This document shows, piece by piece, positions 17,527 through 26,061 of a DNA stretch of 64,000 nucleotides. Below the pieces are notes generated by a model that was not told where the DNA came from, did not search any database, and saw only the letters and a program-made list of their open reading frames with translations. A program made the position numbers and the translations under genes. Numbering within the stretch: position 1 is the stretch's first letter; each line of letters starts with the position of its first letter. The DNA is from Streptomyces cirratus (GTDB taxonomy: Bacteria; Actinomycetota; Actinomycetes; Streptomycetales; Streptomycetaceae): the NCBI RefSeq assembly GCF_014650775.1, contig NZ_BMVP01000004.1:372001-436000 (forward strand), read 5' to 3'.

Positions 17527-18015
17527 TCAGTCGGGGAGGCCGGAGCCGCAGCGCGAGCAGTAACGGGCGTCCCGTTCGGAGGCGAGCCGGCCACACTCCG
17601 CGCACACGCGGTGCAGCAGGCAGGCCGTCTCCCCGCCTTCGGCGGCGGGGGGCGTACCGATGCCGAGGCCGGGGCGGCGGGGGTGGACCGTGAGGTACGC
17701 GATGCCCTCGGGGCCGGCGGTGAGGGAGCGCCGGGTGTTCCTGGACAGCAGGGCGGCGGTGTGCGGCCGCAGGCCGTGGGGACCGTCGTCGGTGTCGAGC
17801 CGGCCGCTGCCCTCGACCACGACCAGCAGCACGTCGAGCACCGGTTCGCGGTGTTCGGCGATGGTTGCGCCGGGCGGCAGCCGGATGAGGTTCGCGTCCA
17901 GTACGCGCCCCGCCTCGGTCAGCCGCCAGAGCGCGCCGGTGGCACCGGCGGGGGCCTCCGCGATGACCGCGTCCAGGTCGGTGAGGGCACCGCCGAGGTG
18001 CGAGCGCGTGGTCAT
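17527..18015 (-). CDS. Cupin-domain protein with C-terminal zinc ribbon
   Basis: This 162-residue protein has a cupin barrel at about residues 20-115 (LPPGATIAEHREPVLDVLLVVVEGSGRL). Only one histidine is clear, so metal binding is uncertain. A C-terminal zinc ribbon follows, with CAEC and CSRC pairs in CAECGRLASERDARYCSRCG. Such cupin-ribbon proteins are common in actinobacteria without known function; they could be sensors or small regulators. Start ATG 18015. It ends 61 bases before the next same-strand gene. Confidence 0.78.
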   Translation of the reverse strand: MTTRSHLGGALTDLDAVIAEAPAGATGALWRLTEAGRVLDANLIRLPPGATIAEHREPVLDVLLVVVEGSGRLDTDDGPHGLRPHTAALLSRNTRRSLTAGPEGIAYLTVHPRRPGLGIGTPPAAEGGETACLLHRVCAECGRLASERDARYCSRCGSGLPD

Positions 18016-18244
18016 GTTCGTCCTTCCTGGTCCCTCAACGGGAGTCCCCGGTCCCTCAGCGTGAGTGCCCGGTGACCACCGCAGTCATACACGATCGGTT
18101 CCGGTCATTCGTGGCTGACGGGGGCATTGCCCACCCCCGGCCACCAGTGTCGTACGTCTGACCGATAAGATCAGGCCACCGCTCCCCTGCCCTCGCGCCG
18201 TTACCCCGGCCCGACCGCCCGCACCGGAAAAACGCCTGCCGCAC

Positions 18245-18829
18245 ATGAGTTCCGACACCGCCCTGTATCCGCCCCCGCCCACCACCGACGGCTTCGCCCC
18301 GGCCGGGCCCGTCACCCCCGAGCGGTCCCGCCGGCCCCGGGTCCCGGCCGGCCTGGCCCCGGCGCGGCCGACCCCCGCCGCTGCCTTCCACAGCGTCAGC
18401 GCCGTCACCACCGTACTCCTGGCCCTCGTGGCGATCGGCGCGATGATCCACGAGCCGGTGCTGATACCGCCGCTGGCGGCCAGCGCCGCCCTCGTGCACA
18501 GCGCGCCCGCGCTGCCGCTGGCGCAGCCGCGCGGTGTGGTGCTCGGACACCTGCTGGGTGCGGCCGTCGGCTACGGGGTCCTCGCCCTGGCCGGCAGCAC
18601 CGCCTGGGCAGCCGCCGTCGCCGCGGGCATCACCTTGGCCCTGCTCATCCTCGCGCGGACCCCGCACTCGGCTGCCTGCGCCACCTCCGTCATCGTCGTG
18701 CTCCAGACACCGGCGCCCGCCAGGTTCGTGCCGCTGCTGTTCGGGGCGACGGTCCTGCTCGTCCTCACCGGCTACGCCGGCTCCCGCATCCGCCGGAAGG
18801 CCCCGAAGTACCCTGCTTATTGGTGGTGA
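18245..18829 (+). CDS. HPP-family membrane protein
   Basis: The 194-residue product has a disordered Pro-rich N-terminus (about 1-50) and four hydrophobic segments between about 50 and 180. Family-typical LVAIGAMIHEPVLIPPLAASAALVHSAPALPLAQPR matches HPP proteins: the conserved H-P-P-like turn appears here as HEPVLIPPLAAS, and the PRGVVLGHLLGAAVG loop is conserved. Some HPP proteins act as nitrite transporters in chloroplasts; most bacterial ones are uncharacterised. The start is ATG 18245. The 229-base gap upstream to the divergent cupin gene shows no gene. Confidence 0.8.
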   Translation: MSSDTALYPPPPTTDGFAPAGPVTPERSRRPRVPAGLAPARPTPAAAFHSVSAVTTVLLALVAIGAMIHEPVLIPPLAASAALVHSAPALPLAQPRGVVLGHLLGAAVGYGVLALAGSTAWAAAVAAGITLALLILARTPHSAACATSVIVVLQTPAPARFVPLLFGATVLLVLTGYAGSRIRRKAPKYPAYWW

Positions 18830-18928
18830 CTCCGCAGTGGCGCGCCTCCGCGCCTGCGAGGGTGCTCGGGCGCTACTTCTTGTGACCGGACGGCGCGGTC
18901 ACGGTGGCGGTGAAGGGCGGAACAAGCG

Positions 18929-19729
18929 GTGCAGATTTCGACGAAGGACGTGTTCGGAGCACCCTGCTGGGTGAGCCTGATGGCCCGCGACCTGGAGGCC
19001 TCCCAACGTTTCTACGCCGCCGTGGTGGGCTGGAGCTTCCGGCGGACGCGCCTCGGCGAGGGCTTCTCCGTCGCCCGGGTCGACGGCGCCCCGGTGGCGG
19101 GCATCGGCGCCCTCGCCGGAGACCTGGAGGTGCCCGTCGCCTGGACCCCGTACTTCGCCGTGGACGACGCGGACGTGGCGGTGGGCCGGATCAGGGAGCG
19201 CAGCGGCACGGTCGCCGTCGGACCGGTCTCCTTCCCCATCGGCGGCCGCGGCGCGCTGGCGGCCGATGTGGACGGCGCGGTGTTCGGCATCTGGGAGGGG
19301 CCGGTCGCCTCCGACTGGCGGGTGGGCCGCGGCCCCGCCCCGGCCTGGCTGGAGCTGCGGACCCGCAACGCGTTCGACGCGGCCCTGTTCTACGGGGAAG
19401 TGCTGGAGTGGGCCACCGGCCGTCCGGGCTGCTGCGAGGTCTCCTACGAGGAGGACCAGGTCGTGCTGCGGCAGAACGGGGAGCCCGTGGCCCGGCTGAA
19501 CAGCGGTCCCGTGGAGGCGGCCTCCTACAGCCCCCACAGCCGGCCCCGCTGGCACGTCCACTTCCGGGTGCCGCGCCTGGAACCGGCCATCGAGGCGGCC
19601 GTCTCGATGGGCGGCCGCACCGTCTCGGACATCACCTCCAACGCCCGGGAGCGGTGGGTGGCGCTGCGCGACCCGGACGGTGCCCTGTTCACCCTCACCA
19701 CCTCCCTGACGACGCCGCTGTCGCTCTGA
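18929..19729 (+). CDS. Tandem VOC-family (glyoxalase-like) protein
   Basis: This 266-residue protein has two vicinal-oxygen-chelate domains: one at about residues 1-125 (CWVSLMARDLEASQRFYAAVVGWSF) and one at about 140-266 (WLELRTRNAFDAALFYGEVLEW). VOC enzymes include glyoxalases, dioxygenases and drug-binding resistance proteins; many actinobacterial two-domain forms are hypothetical. Metal ligands are not obvious in either copy, so binding rather than catalysis is possible. The GTG at 18929 is the likely start. The next gene on the strand follows after 55 bases. Confidence 0.88.
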   Translation: MQISTKDVFGAPCWVSLMARDLEASQRFYAAVVGWSFRRTRLGEGFSVARVDGAPVAGIGALAGDLEVPVAWTPYFAVDDADVAVGRIRERSGTVAVGPVSFPIGGRGALAADVDGAVFGIWEGPVASDWRVGRGPAPAWLELRTRNAFDAALFYGEVLEWATGRPGCCEVSYEEDQVVLRQNGEPVARLNSGPVEAASYSPHSRPRWHVHFRVPRLEPAIEAAVSMGGRTVSDITSNARERWVALRDPDGALFTLTTSLTTPLSL

Positions 19730-19784
19730 TCTCCGATGTGCCCGGTCCGTCGTCCCTTGCCACACTGGGCACAGGAGGTGCGCG

Positions 19785-20843
19785 ATGGACCCGGTGGCGG
19801 CGCTGAACCGCATCGCCTTCCTGCTGGAGCGCGGGCAGGCCCCCACGTACCGGGTGCAGGCCTTCCGCACGGCGGCGGGCGTCGTCGAACGGCTCGGCGC
19901 GGACGAGGTGGCCCAGCGGGCGCGGACCGGTTCGCTGGAGGCCGTCAAAGGGCTGGGGCCCAAGACCGCCCAGGTGGTGCGGGAGGCGCTGGCCGGGCAG
20001 ATCCCGGGGTACCTGCAAAAGCTGGAGGACGAGGTCGCGGCGCACCCCGAGGGGCCGCCCGCCACCGAGGCCGCCCGGGCCCTGCGGGCGGCGCTGCGCG
20101 GGGACTGCCATCTGCACTCCGAGTGGTCCGACGGCGGCAGCCCCATCGAGGCCATGGGGCGTACCGCCATCGAGCTGGGGCACGAGTGGGCGGTGCTGAC
20201 GGACCACTCGCCGAGCTTGAAGGTCGCCCGGGGGCTCTCGCCCGAGCGGTTGCTCGAACAGCTGGACGTGGTGGCGGAGCTGAACGCGGGCTGGGCGCCG
20301 TTCCGGCTCCTCACCGGCATCGAGTGCGACATCCTGGCCGACGGGTCGCTCGACCAGGAGCCCGAGCTGCTGGACCGGCTCGACGTGGTGGTGGGTTCGG
20401 TCCACTCCAAGCTGCGCATGGACGCGCCGGCCATGACCCGGCGGATGCTCGCGGCGGTGCGCAACCCGCTGATGGACGTCCTGGGGCACTGCACCGGGCG
20501 CCTGCTGACGGGGAGGACCCGTCCGGAATCGGAGTTCGACGCGGCGGCCGTGTTCGCGGCGTGCGCGGAGTCCGGTACGGCCGTGGAGATCAACAGCAGG
20601 CCGGAGCGGCTGGATCCGCCGCGGCGGCTGTTGCGGACGGCCGTGGAGGCCGGGGCCCTGTTCGCCGTCGACACGGACGCGCACGCCCCCGGACAACTTG
20701 ACTGGCAGCTGCTGGGCTGTGAGCGGGCCGTGGAGTGCGGGGTGACGGCGGACCGGGTGGTCAACACCTGGCCGGCGCCGGAGCTGCTCGCCTGGACCCG
20801 CACCCGCCGGCCGCCCGTACGGCGGTCCGAAGCCGTCTCTTAG
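19785..20843 (+). CDS. PHP-domain phosphoesterase with helix-hairpin-helix N-terminus (PolX C-terminal-like, no polymerase domain)
   Basis: The 352-residue protein begins with a helix-hairpin-helix segment (AVKGLGPKTAQVVREALAG, about 55-73) and continues with a PHP domain. Its metal ligands are DCHLHSEWSDGG near 108, LTDHSPS near 140, GIECDI, GSVHSKL near 208 and DTDAHAPG near 302. This is the metal-dependent phosphoesterase half of bacterial family X DNA polymerases, with the nucleotidyl-transferase part absent. DNA binding by the HhH and phosphate removal by PHP suggest a repair or end-cleaning role. No partner gene is nearby. Start ATG 19785. Confidence 0.85.
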   Translation: MDPVAALNRIAFLLERGQAPTYRVQAFRTAAGVVERLGADEVAQRARTGSLEAVKGLGPKTAQVVREALAGQIPGYLQKLEDEVAAHPEGPPATEAARALRAALRGDCHLHSEWSDGGSPIEAMGRTAIELGHEWAVLTDHSPSLKVARGLSPERLLEQLDVVAELNAGWAPFRLLTGIECDILADGSLDQEPELLDRLDVVVGSVHSKLRMDAPAMTRRMLAAVRNPLMDVLGHCTGRLLTGRTRPESEFDAAAVFAACAESGTAVEINSRPERLDPPRRLLRTAVEAGALFAVDTDAHAPGQLDWQLLGCERAVECGVTADRVVNTWPAPELLAWTRTRRPPVRRSEAVS

Positions 20844-20945
20844 GGCCGTTACAGGCGTGAAACGGGCGTCGGGGGTTCATGGGCCGCGAGCACGGGGCAG
20901 ACGTACCGGACACAGCAACCGACCTTTTGCGAAGGGACCTGCACC

Positions 20946-22307
20946 GTGTCTCGATCGAGGATTCTCGTAGTGGGCGCCGGCTTCGCCGGGGTGGAGTGCG
21001 TACGGCGCCTGGAGCGCCGGCTGTCCCCCGCCGAGGCCGAGATCTCACTGGTCACGCCGTTCTCATACCAGCTCTACCTGCCGCTGTTGCCCCAGGTGGC
21101 GTCAGGGGTGCTGACCCCGCAGTCGGTCGCCGTCTCGTTGCGCCGCAGCAGCAAGCACCGGACGCGGATCATCCCGGGCGGGGCGATCGGCGTGGACCCC
21201 AAGGCCAAGGTCTGCGTGATCCGCAAGATCACCGGCGAGACCGTGGACCAGTCCTACGACCTGCTGGTCCTCGCCCCCGGCAGCGTCACCCGTTCGTTCG
21301 ACATCCCCGGGCTGGAAGAGCACGCCCGCGGGATGAAGACCCTCGCCGAGGCCGCGTACCTGCGCGACCACGTGATCGCCCAGCTCGACCTCGCCGACGC
21401 CAGTCAGGACGAGGCGGAGCGCACGGCGCGGCTGCAGTTCGTGGTGGTCGGCGGCGGTTACGCCGGTACCGAGACGGCCGCCTGCCTCCAGCGCCTGACC
21501 CGCCACGCGGCGTCCCGTTACCCCCGGCTGGACCCGGACCGGATCAAGTGGCACCTGGTGGACCTGGCGCCGAAGCTGATGCCTGAACTCGGCGACAAGC
21601 TGGGCAAGGCCGCCCTGGACATCCTGCAGAGTCGCGGCATCGAGGTCTCGCTCGGCGTGTCCGTGGGCGAGGTCGACGCCGAGAAGGTGACGCTCACCGA
21701 CGGGCGGGTGCTGCCGAGCCGGACCCTTATCTGGACGGCGGGTGTGGCCGCGAGCCCGCTGGTGGGCACCCTGGACACGGAGACCCGCAAGGGCCGCCTG
21801 GTGGTGCGCCCCGACCTGACGGTGCCGGGCGTCGACGGGGTGTTCGCCCTCGGGGACGCGGCGGCCGTACCGGACCTGGCAACGGGCGGCGACGCTTTGT
21901 GCCCGCCGACCGCGCAGCACGCCATGCGGCAGGGACGTGCCGTCGCCGAGAGCGTCATCGCGACGCTGCGGGGCCAGACGCCGCGCCCGTACGTGCACAA
22001 GGACCTCGGTCTGGTGGTGGACCTCGGCGGGAAGGACGCCGTCTCCAAGCCGCTCGGCATCGAACTGCGCGGCCTGCCGGCGCAGGCGGTGGCGCGCGGC
22101 TACCACTGGTCGGCGCTGCGGACCAATGTCGCCAAGACCCGGGTACTGACGAACTGGCTGCTCAACGCCGTCGCCGGGGACGACTTCGTCCGTACCGGCT
22201 TCCTCGACCAGCGGCCCGCCACGCTGCGGGAGTTCGAGCACACCGACGCCTACCTGACGCCGGAGCAGGTCCGGGAGCACACGGCGGCGCTGCACGCTCG
22301 GGGCTGA
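20946..22307 (+). CDS. Type II NADH dehydrogenase (NDH-2)-like FAD oxidoreductase
   Basis: The 453-residue flavoprotein has the FAD motif RILVVGAGFAGVECVRRL, the NADH motif FVVVGGGYAGTETA near residue 165, and GVFALGDAAAVPD in the FAD-pocket GD segment. This is a single-subunit, peripheral-membrane NADH:quinone oxidoreductase type, which passes electrons to menaquinone without pumping protons. The last 70 residues (AVARGYHWSALRTNVAKTRVLTNWLLNAVAG) supply a likely membrane-facing region. Start GTG 20946 with GAAGGGA upstream. It ends in a tandem repeat tract that separates it from the convergent UbiA gene. Confidence 0.9.
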   Translation: MSRSRILVVGAGFAGVECVRRLERRLSPAEAEISLVTPFSYQLYLPLLPQVASGVLTPQSVAVSLRRSSKHRTRIIPGGAIGVDPKAKVCVIRKITGETVDQSYDLLVLAPGSVTRSFDIPGLEEHARGMKTLAEAAYLRDHVIAQLDLADASQDEAERTARLQFVVVGGGYAGTETAACLQRLTRHAASRYPRLDPDRIKWHLVDLAPKLMPELGDKLGKAALDILQSRGIEVSLGVSVGEVDAEKVTLTDGRVLPSRTLIWTAGVAASPLVGTLDTETRKGRLVVRPDLTVPGVDGVFALGDAAAVPDLATGGDALCPPTAQHAMRQGRAVAESVIATLRGQTPRPYVHKDLGLVVDLGGKDAVSKPLGIELRGLPAQAVARGYHWSALRTNVAKTRVLTNWLLNAVAGDDFVRTGFLDQRPATLREFEHTDAYLTPEQVREHTAALHARG

Positions 22308-22375
22308 GCGGGGCTGAACGGGGCTGAGCCGGGCTGAACGGGGCTGAGCCGGGCTGAACGGGGCTGAGCCGGGCT
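22301..22375. repeat. 10-base tandem repeat between convergent genes
   Basis: Eight near-identical 10-base units alternate GGGCTGAGCC and GGGCTGAACG (20-base super-unit), from the stop of the NADH dehydrogenase to the stop of the UbiA gene. The first unit holds the plus-strand TGA and the last gives the minus-strand TAG. It looks like a variable-number repeat. Confidence 0.9.
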
Positions 22376-23240
22376 ACGCCGTGCCCGCGCCGCGGGCCAG
22401 GAGGAGGGTGACGTCGGCGGCCGCGACCGCGAGCGTGCCGAGGAACGGGACGCGGCCGCGGCCCCGACCGGTGGCGAGGAGCACAGTCGCCGTCAGGGCG
22501 AGCAGCCCCCACCCGGAAGCGGTCGTCGGTCCGGCCGGACCGACGACCAGCGCGGCGGCCGAGCCGAGTACGAGGAGGGCGGCCAGCGCGGCCGAGCGGC
22601 GGACGCCGAGCCGCTGCGGGAGCCCCGTCACGCCCGTGGCCAGGTCGCCCGCGATGTCGGGCAGCACGTTGGCGAAGTGGGCGCCCGCACCGAGCAGTGC
22701 GGCCGCCACGCCGAGCCAGAGCGGCGGCCACGGCCGTCCCGGCAGGCCGAGCGTGACGAAGGCGGGCAGCAGGCCGAAGGCCAGCGCGTACGGGAGCCAG
22801 GACGCGGGGGTGCTCTTGAGCCACAGGTTGTACGCCCAGGCGGCCGCGACCGCGCAGAGGTGCACGGTGCCTGCGAGCCACCCCGAGGCGAGCGAGAGCG
22901 GCACGCAGAGCGCGAGCGCCGCGATCGCGGCGACGCTCACGGTCGCGGGCGCCACGGTGCCCGCCGCGAGCGGCTTGTCCGGTCGGCCCGTGATCCGGTC
23001 GCGCCGCAGGTCGGCTCGGTCGTTGCACCAGCCCACCGAGAGCTGGCCGAGCGCGACGGCTCCGGCCGAGACCGCGCAGCCGGCGGCACCCCGTCCGACG
23101 GCCACGGCCAGCACGGCCGTGAAGAGGGTGACGGCGGCCGCCGGCAACGGGTGACAGGCGGCCAGCAGGGCGACCACCGTCCCGCGGCCGGGGCGCGCGG
23201 CGGTCTCCGGGGGCGGTGCGGTGGCGCGGGTGACGGTCAC
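22374..23240 (-). CDS. UbiA-family prenyltransferase
   Basis: This 288-residue integral membrane enzyme has the two Asp-rich diphosphate-binding motifs of UbiA proteins: NDRADLRRDRITGRPDKPLA from residue 73 and NVLPDIAGDLATG near 195. Eight to nine hydrophobic stretches fit the family's helices. Such enzymes prenylate an aromatic acceptor with an isoprenyl diphosphate, at the membrane. It is divergent from a type III polyketide synthase operon with about 110 bases between, so the resorcinol or quinone product could be its acceptor; this is inference from position. It could also make a menaquinone-like quinone. Confidence 0.9.
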   Translation of the reverse strand: MTVTRATAPPPETAARPGRGTVVALLAACHPLPAAAVTLFTAVLAVAVGRGAAGCAVSAGAVALGQLSVGWCNDRADLRRDRITGRPDKPLAAGTVAPATVSVAAIAALALCVPLSLASGWLAGTVHLCAVAAAWAYNLWLKSTPASWLPYALAFGLLPAFVTLGLPGRPWPPLWLGVAAALLGAGAHFANVLPDIAGDLATGVTGLPQRLGVRRSAALAALLVLGSAAALVVGPAGPTTASGWGLLALTATVLLATGRGRGRVPFLGTLAVAAADVTLLLARGAGTA

Positions 23241-23349
23241 CGCCCCACGCTAAGGGCCGCGCGTGCCGCCGCCCGGGACCGGCGGGCGGCGGCACGCCCG
23301 GTTCGTCCGGTTCGGTGGAAAGCGACACCGTCTTCCCTATGTTGGGGCG

Positions 23350-24411
23350 ATGACACGTGTCCTGGCAGTGAGCAGCGTGTTCCCGCCCCACGCGTACCGG
23401 CAGTCGCAGATCACGGAAGCGCTCGCCCGCTGCCTGCCGCCGGGCTCCGACACCGGCATGCTGCGCCGGATGCACGCCTCGGTGGGGGTCGAGAGCCGCC
23501 GTCTGGCGCTCCCACTGGAGCGGTACGGCCCCGGCAACGACTTCGGGACCACCAACGCCCGGTTCGTCGAGGCCGCGCTCGACCTCGGCGCCCGCGCCAT
23601 CGAACTCGCCCTCGCCGAGGGCGCACTCCCGGCCCGCGACGTGGACCTGGTCATGTCGACGACGGTGACCGGGCTCGCCACGCCCTCCCTGGAGGCACGG
23701 CTCGCCGCCCGCACCGGTCTACGGCCCGACGTACGGCGCCTGCCGCTGTTCGGGCTGGGCTGCGCGGCGGGCGCCGCCGGCCTCGGCCACCTGCACGACC
23801 ACCTCACGGGCCGGCCGGGGCACGCCGCCCTGCTGCTGTCCACGGAGCTGTGCTCCCTCACCCTCCAGCCCACCGACACCTCGACGGCGAACCTGGTGGC
23901 CGGGGCGCTGTTCGGGGACGGGGCGGGGGCACTGCTGGCGGTGGGCGCCGGCCATCCCCTGTACGACCGCGGCGCCGGACCCACGGTGGTGGACGCGCGC
24001 AGCCGCCTCTACCCGGGGACCGAGGCCCTGCTCGGCTGGGACATCGGCCATTGGGGTTTCCGCATGGTGATGGGCCGTGAACTGCCCACACTGGTGCGGC
24101 TGCACGTCGCCGGGGAGGTGGAGGACTTCCTCGCGGGGCACGACCTCAAGCCCGCCGACGTGGCCGCCTGGATCTGCCATCCCGGCGGTCCGAAGATCCT
24201 CGACGTCCTCGGGGAGGCCCTGGGGCTCCCGGACTCGGCCCTCGCGGCGAGCCGGAGCTCGCTGGCGACCGCGGGGAACCTCTCCTCGGCCTCCGTGCTG
24301 CACATCCTCGGCAACGTCCAGAGCGCCGGCCCGCCGCCGCCGGGCTCGGCCGGGCTGATGATCGGCTTCGGTCCGGGCTTCGCCTCCGAACTCGTCCTCC
24401 TGCGCTGGTGA
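23350..24411 (+). CDS. Type III polyketide synthase, alkylresorcinol synthase-like (SrsA type)
   Basis: This 353-residue chalcone-synthase-fold enzyme extends a fatty acyl starter with malonyl-type units and cyclises it. The catalytic triad is visible: Cys near 138 in GLGCAAGAAGL, His near 277 in ICHPGG and Asn near 310 in GNLSSAS. The acyl-enzyme region LPLFGLGCAAG matches phenolic-lipid synthases rather than THNS. The next two genes are an ICMT-like methyltransferase and an FAD monooxygenase, the srsABC order of Streptomyces griseus, whose products are methoxy-hydroquinone phenolic lipids of the cell envelope. No strong ribosome site precedes ATG 23350, which gives the usual short N-terminus. 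Confidence 0.92.
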   Translation: MTRVLAVSSVFPPHAYRQSQITEALARCLPPGSDTGMLRRMHASVGVESRRLALPLERYGPGNDFGTTNARFVEAALDLGARAIELALAEGALPARDVDLVMSTTVTGLATPSLEARLAARTGLRPDVRRLPLFGLGCAAGAAGLGHLHDHLTGRPGHAALLLSTELCSLTLQPTDTSTANLVAGALFGDGAGALLAVGAGHPLYDRGAGPTVVDARSRLYPGTEALLGWDIGHWGFRMVMGRELPTLVRLHVAGEVEDFLAGHDLKPADVAAWICHPGGPKILDVLGEALGLPDSALAASRSSLATAGNLSSASVLHILGNVQSAGPPPPGSAGLMIGFGPGFASELVLLRW

Positions 24412-24418
24412 GGCCCTC

Positions 24419-24964
24419 ATGCCGATGACCCTGTACCTGCTGGTGCTCGCCCTCGTGGCAGGCGAGCGCCTCGCCGAGCTCGCCGTGGCCCGCCGCAACG
24501 CCGTCCGGAGCCTGGCGCGCGGCGCCCGGGAGTACGGCCGCGGCCACTACCCGGCCATGGTCGCCCTGCACACGGCGCTGCTGGCCGGATGCGCCGTCGA
24601 ACCCTGGGCCGCGGACCGCCCGTTCCTGCCCCTGCTCGGCTGGTCCGCGCTCTCGGTGGCCGTGGCCGCGCAGGGACTGCGCTGGTGGTGCGTCGCCACC
24701 CTCGGCCCGTACTGGAACACCCGGGTGCTGGTCCTGCCCGGCCTGACGCCGGTTGCGGCCGGCCCCTACCGGCTGCTGCGCCACCCCAACTACCTGGCGG
24801 TGGTGGCGGAAGGGCTCGCGCTGCCGCTGGTCCACTGCGCCTGGGTGACGGCGGCCGGTTTCTGCGTGCTGAACGCACTGCTACTGCGGGTGCGGATCCG
24901 CTGCGAGGATTCCGCGCTGACGTACGCCCGCACCGGCGGCAGCCTCGTGGGCGCCGCGCCGTGA
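24419..24964 (+). CDS. ICMT-like phenolic-lipid O-methyltransferase (SrsB type)
   Basis: This 181-residue integral membrane protein has about five hydrophobic segments and the isoprenylcysteine carboxyl methyltransferase signature GPYRLLRHPNYLAVVAEGLA near 120-139. In the S. griseus srs operon the homologous enzyme methylates the resorcinol hydroxyl. It starts 8 bases after the polyketide synthase stop (ATG at 24419, with a second ATG at 24425) and its stop overlaps the next gene by 4 bases, so the three genes form an operon. Confidence 0.88.
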   Translation: MPMTLYLLVLALVAGERLAELAVARRNAVRSLARGAREYGRGHYPAMVALHTALLAGCAVEPWAADRPFLPLLGWSALSVAVAAQGLRWWCVATLGPYWNTRVLVLPGLTPVAAGPYRLLRHPNYLAVVAEGLALPLVHCAWVTAAGFCVLNALLLRVRIRCEDSALTYARTGGSLVGAAP

Positions 24965-25989
24965 TCGACCTGCTGGTGGCGGGCGGCGGACCGGCGGGAC
25001 TGGCCACCGCCATCCAGGGCGCCCTGGCCGGGCTGGAGGTGGTGGTGGCCGAGCCGCGCCCGACCCCGATCGACAAGGCCTGCGGGGAGGGGCTGATGCC
25101 GGGCGCCGTGCACCGGCTGGCGGGCCTGGGCGTTGCGGTGACGGGCCGCGCCTTCCACGGCATCCGCTACGTCGACGGGCTGAGCGGGCTGAGCGCGCAG
25201 GGGCTGTTCCGGGACGGACCGGGGTGTGGTGTACGGCGTACGGACCTCCAGGCGGCGCTCGCGGCCCGGGCGGCGGAACTGGGCGTACGGATGGTCGCGC
25301 GGCGAGTGGAGGAGGTCCGTCAGGACGAACACCGGGTCGGGGCGGCGGGCCTGACCGCCCGGTACCTGGTGGCGGCTGACGGCCTCCACTCGCCGGTGCG
25401 GCGCGCCCTGGGCCTGTCGGCGGCGCCCGCGCCGGGGCGGCCGGCCCGCTACGGCCTGCGCCGCCATTACGCGGTGGCGCCGTGGAGCGGGCTGGTGGAG
25501 GTGCACTGGGCCCCGCGGAGCGAGGCGTACGTCACTCCGCTGGGGCCCGACCGGATCGGGGTGGCGGTGCTGACCTGCGAGCAAGCCCCCTTCGACGTAC
25601 AACTGGCCCGGTTCCCGCTGCTGTCGGCCCGGCTGCCTGCGCCCGGCCCGGGTGACGCGGTGCGCGGGGCGGGGCCGCTGCGCCAGCGCTCCCGTGCCAG
25701 GGTGGCGGGGCGGGTGCTGTTCGTCGGGGACGCGGCGGGGTACGTCGACGCGCTGACCGGGGAGGGCCTCACGCTGGCACTGGCGGCCGCGGGGGAACTC
25801 GTGCGGTGTGTACGCGCGGGGCGGCCGCAGGAGTACGAGCGGGCCTGGCGGGAGGTGTCGCGGAGCTACCGGGTCTTGACCGGGGCCCTGTTGTGGGCAC
25901 GCGGGCAGCCCTGGCTGGCGGGGCGGATCGTGCCGCTGGCCGCCCGGCTGCCGGGCGTGTTCACCCGGGCGGTGAACCTGCTCGCCTGA
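24961..25989 (+). CDS. FAD-dependent phenolic-lipid hydroxylase (SrsC type)
   Basis: This 342-residue flavin monooxygenase starts IDLLVAGGGPAGLATAIQGA and has a GD motif VLFVGDAAGYVDALTGEGLTL near 253. LLMPG-type EGLMPGAVHRLA belongs to the geranylgeranyl reductase/hydroxylase group. By srs analogy it hydroxylates the alkylresorcinol ring, and the product can become a quinone. The start GTG 24961 overlaps the preceding stop as GTGA, indicating translational coupling. Operon ends at the hairpin at 25999. Confidence 0.88.
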   Translation: MIDLLVAGGGPAGLATAIQGALAGLEVVVAEPRPTPIDKACGEGLMPGAVHRLAGLGVAVTGRAFHGIRYVDGLSGLSAQGLFRDGPGCGVRRTDLQAALAARAAELGVRMVARRVEEVRQDEHRVGAAGLTARYLVAADGLHSPVRRALGLSAAPAPGRPARYGLRRHYAVAPWSGLVEVHWAPRSEAYVTPLGPDRIGVAVLTCEQAPFDVQLARFPLLSARLPAPGPGDAVRGAGPLRQRSRARVAGRVLFVGDAAGYVDALTGEGLTLALAAAGELVRCVRAGRPQEYERAWREVSRSYRVLTGALLWARGQPWLAGRIVPLAARLPGVFTRAVNLLA

Positions 25990-25998
25990 CGGCCCGCG

Positions 25999-26031
25999 GG
26001 GCCCGGGCGGCGTCCGATGCGGCCCGGGCCC
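25999..26031. terminator. GC hairpin between convergent genes
   Basis: GGGCCCGGGC (25999-26008) pairs with GCCCGGGCCC (26022-26031) across a 13-base loop. It follows the hydroxylase gene and is convergent with the next minus-strand gene. Confidence 0.7.
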
Positions 26032-26061
26032 TGCGGTGGGACCGTCAAGGGGGTCGAGGGA

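Noticed and set aside
22301-22375. CRISPR-like repeat array
   Set aside because: Units are 10 bases with no spacers and overlap two stop codons; it is a simple tandem repeat.
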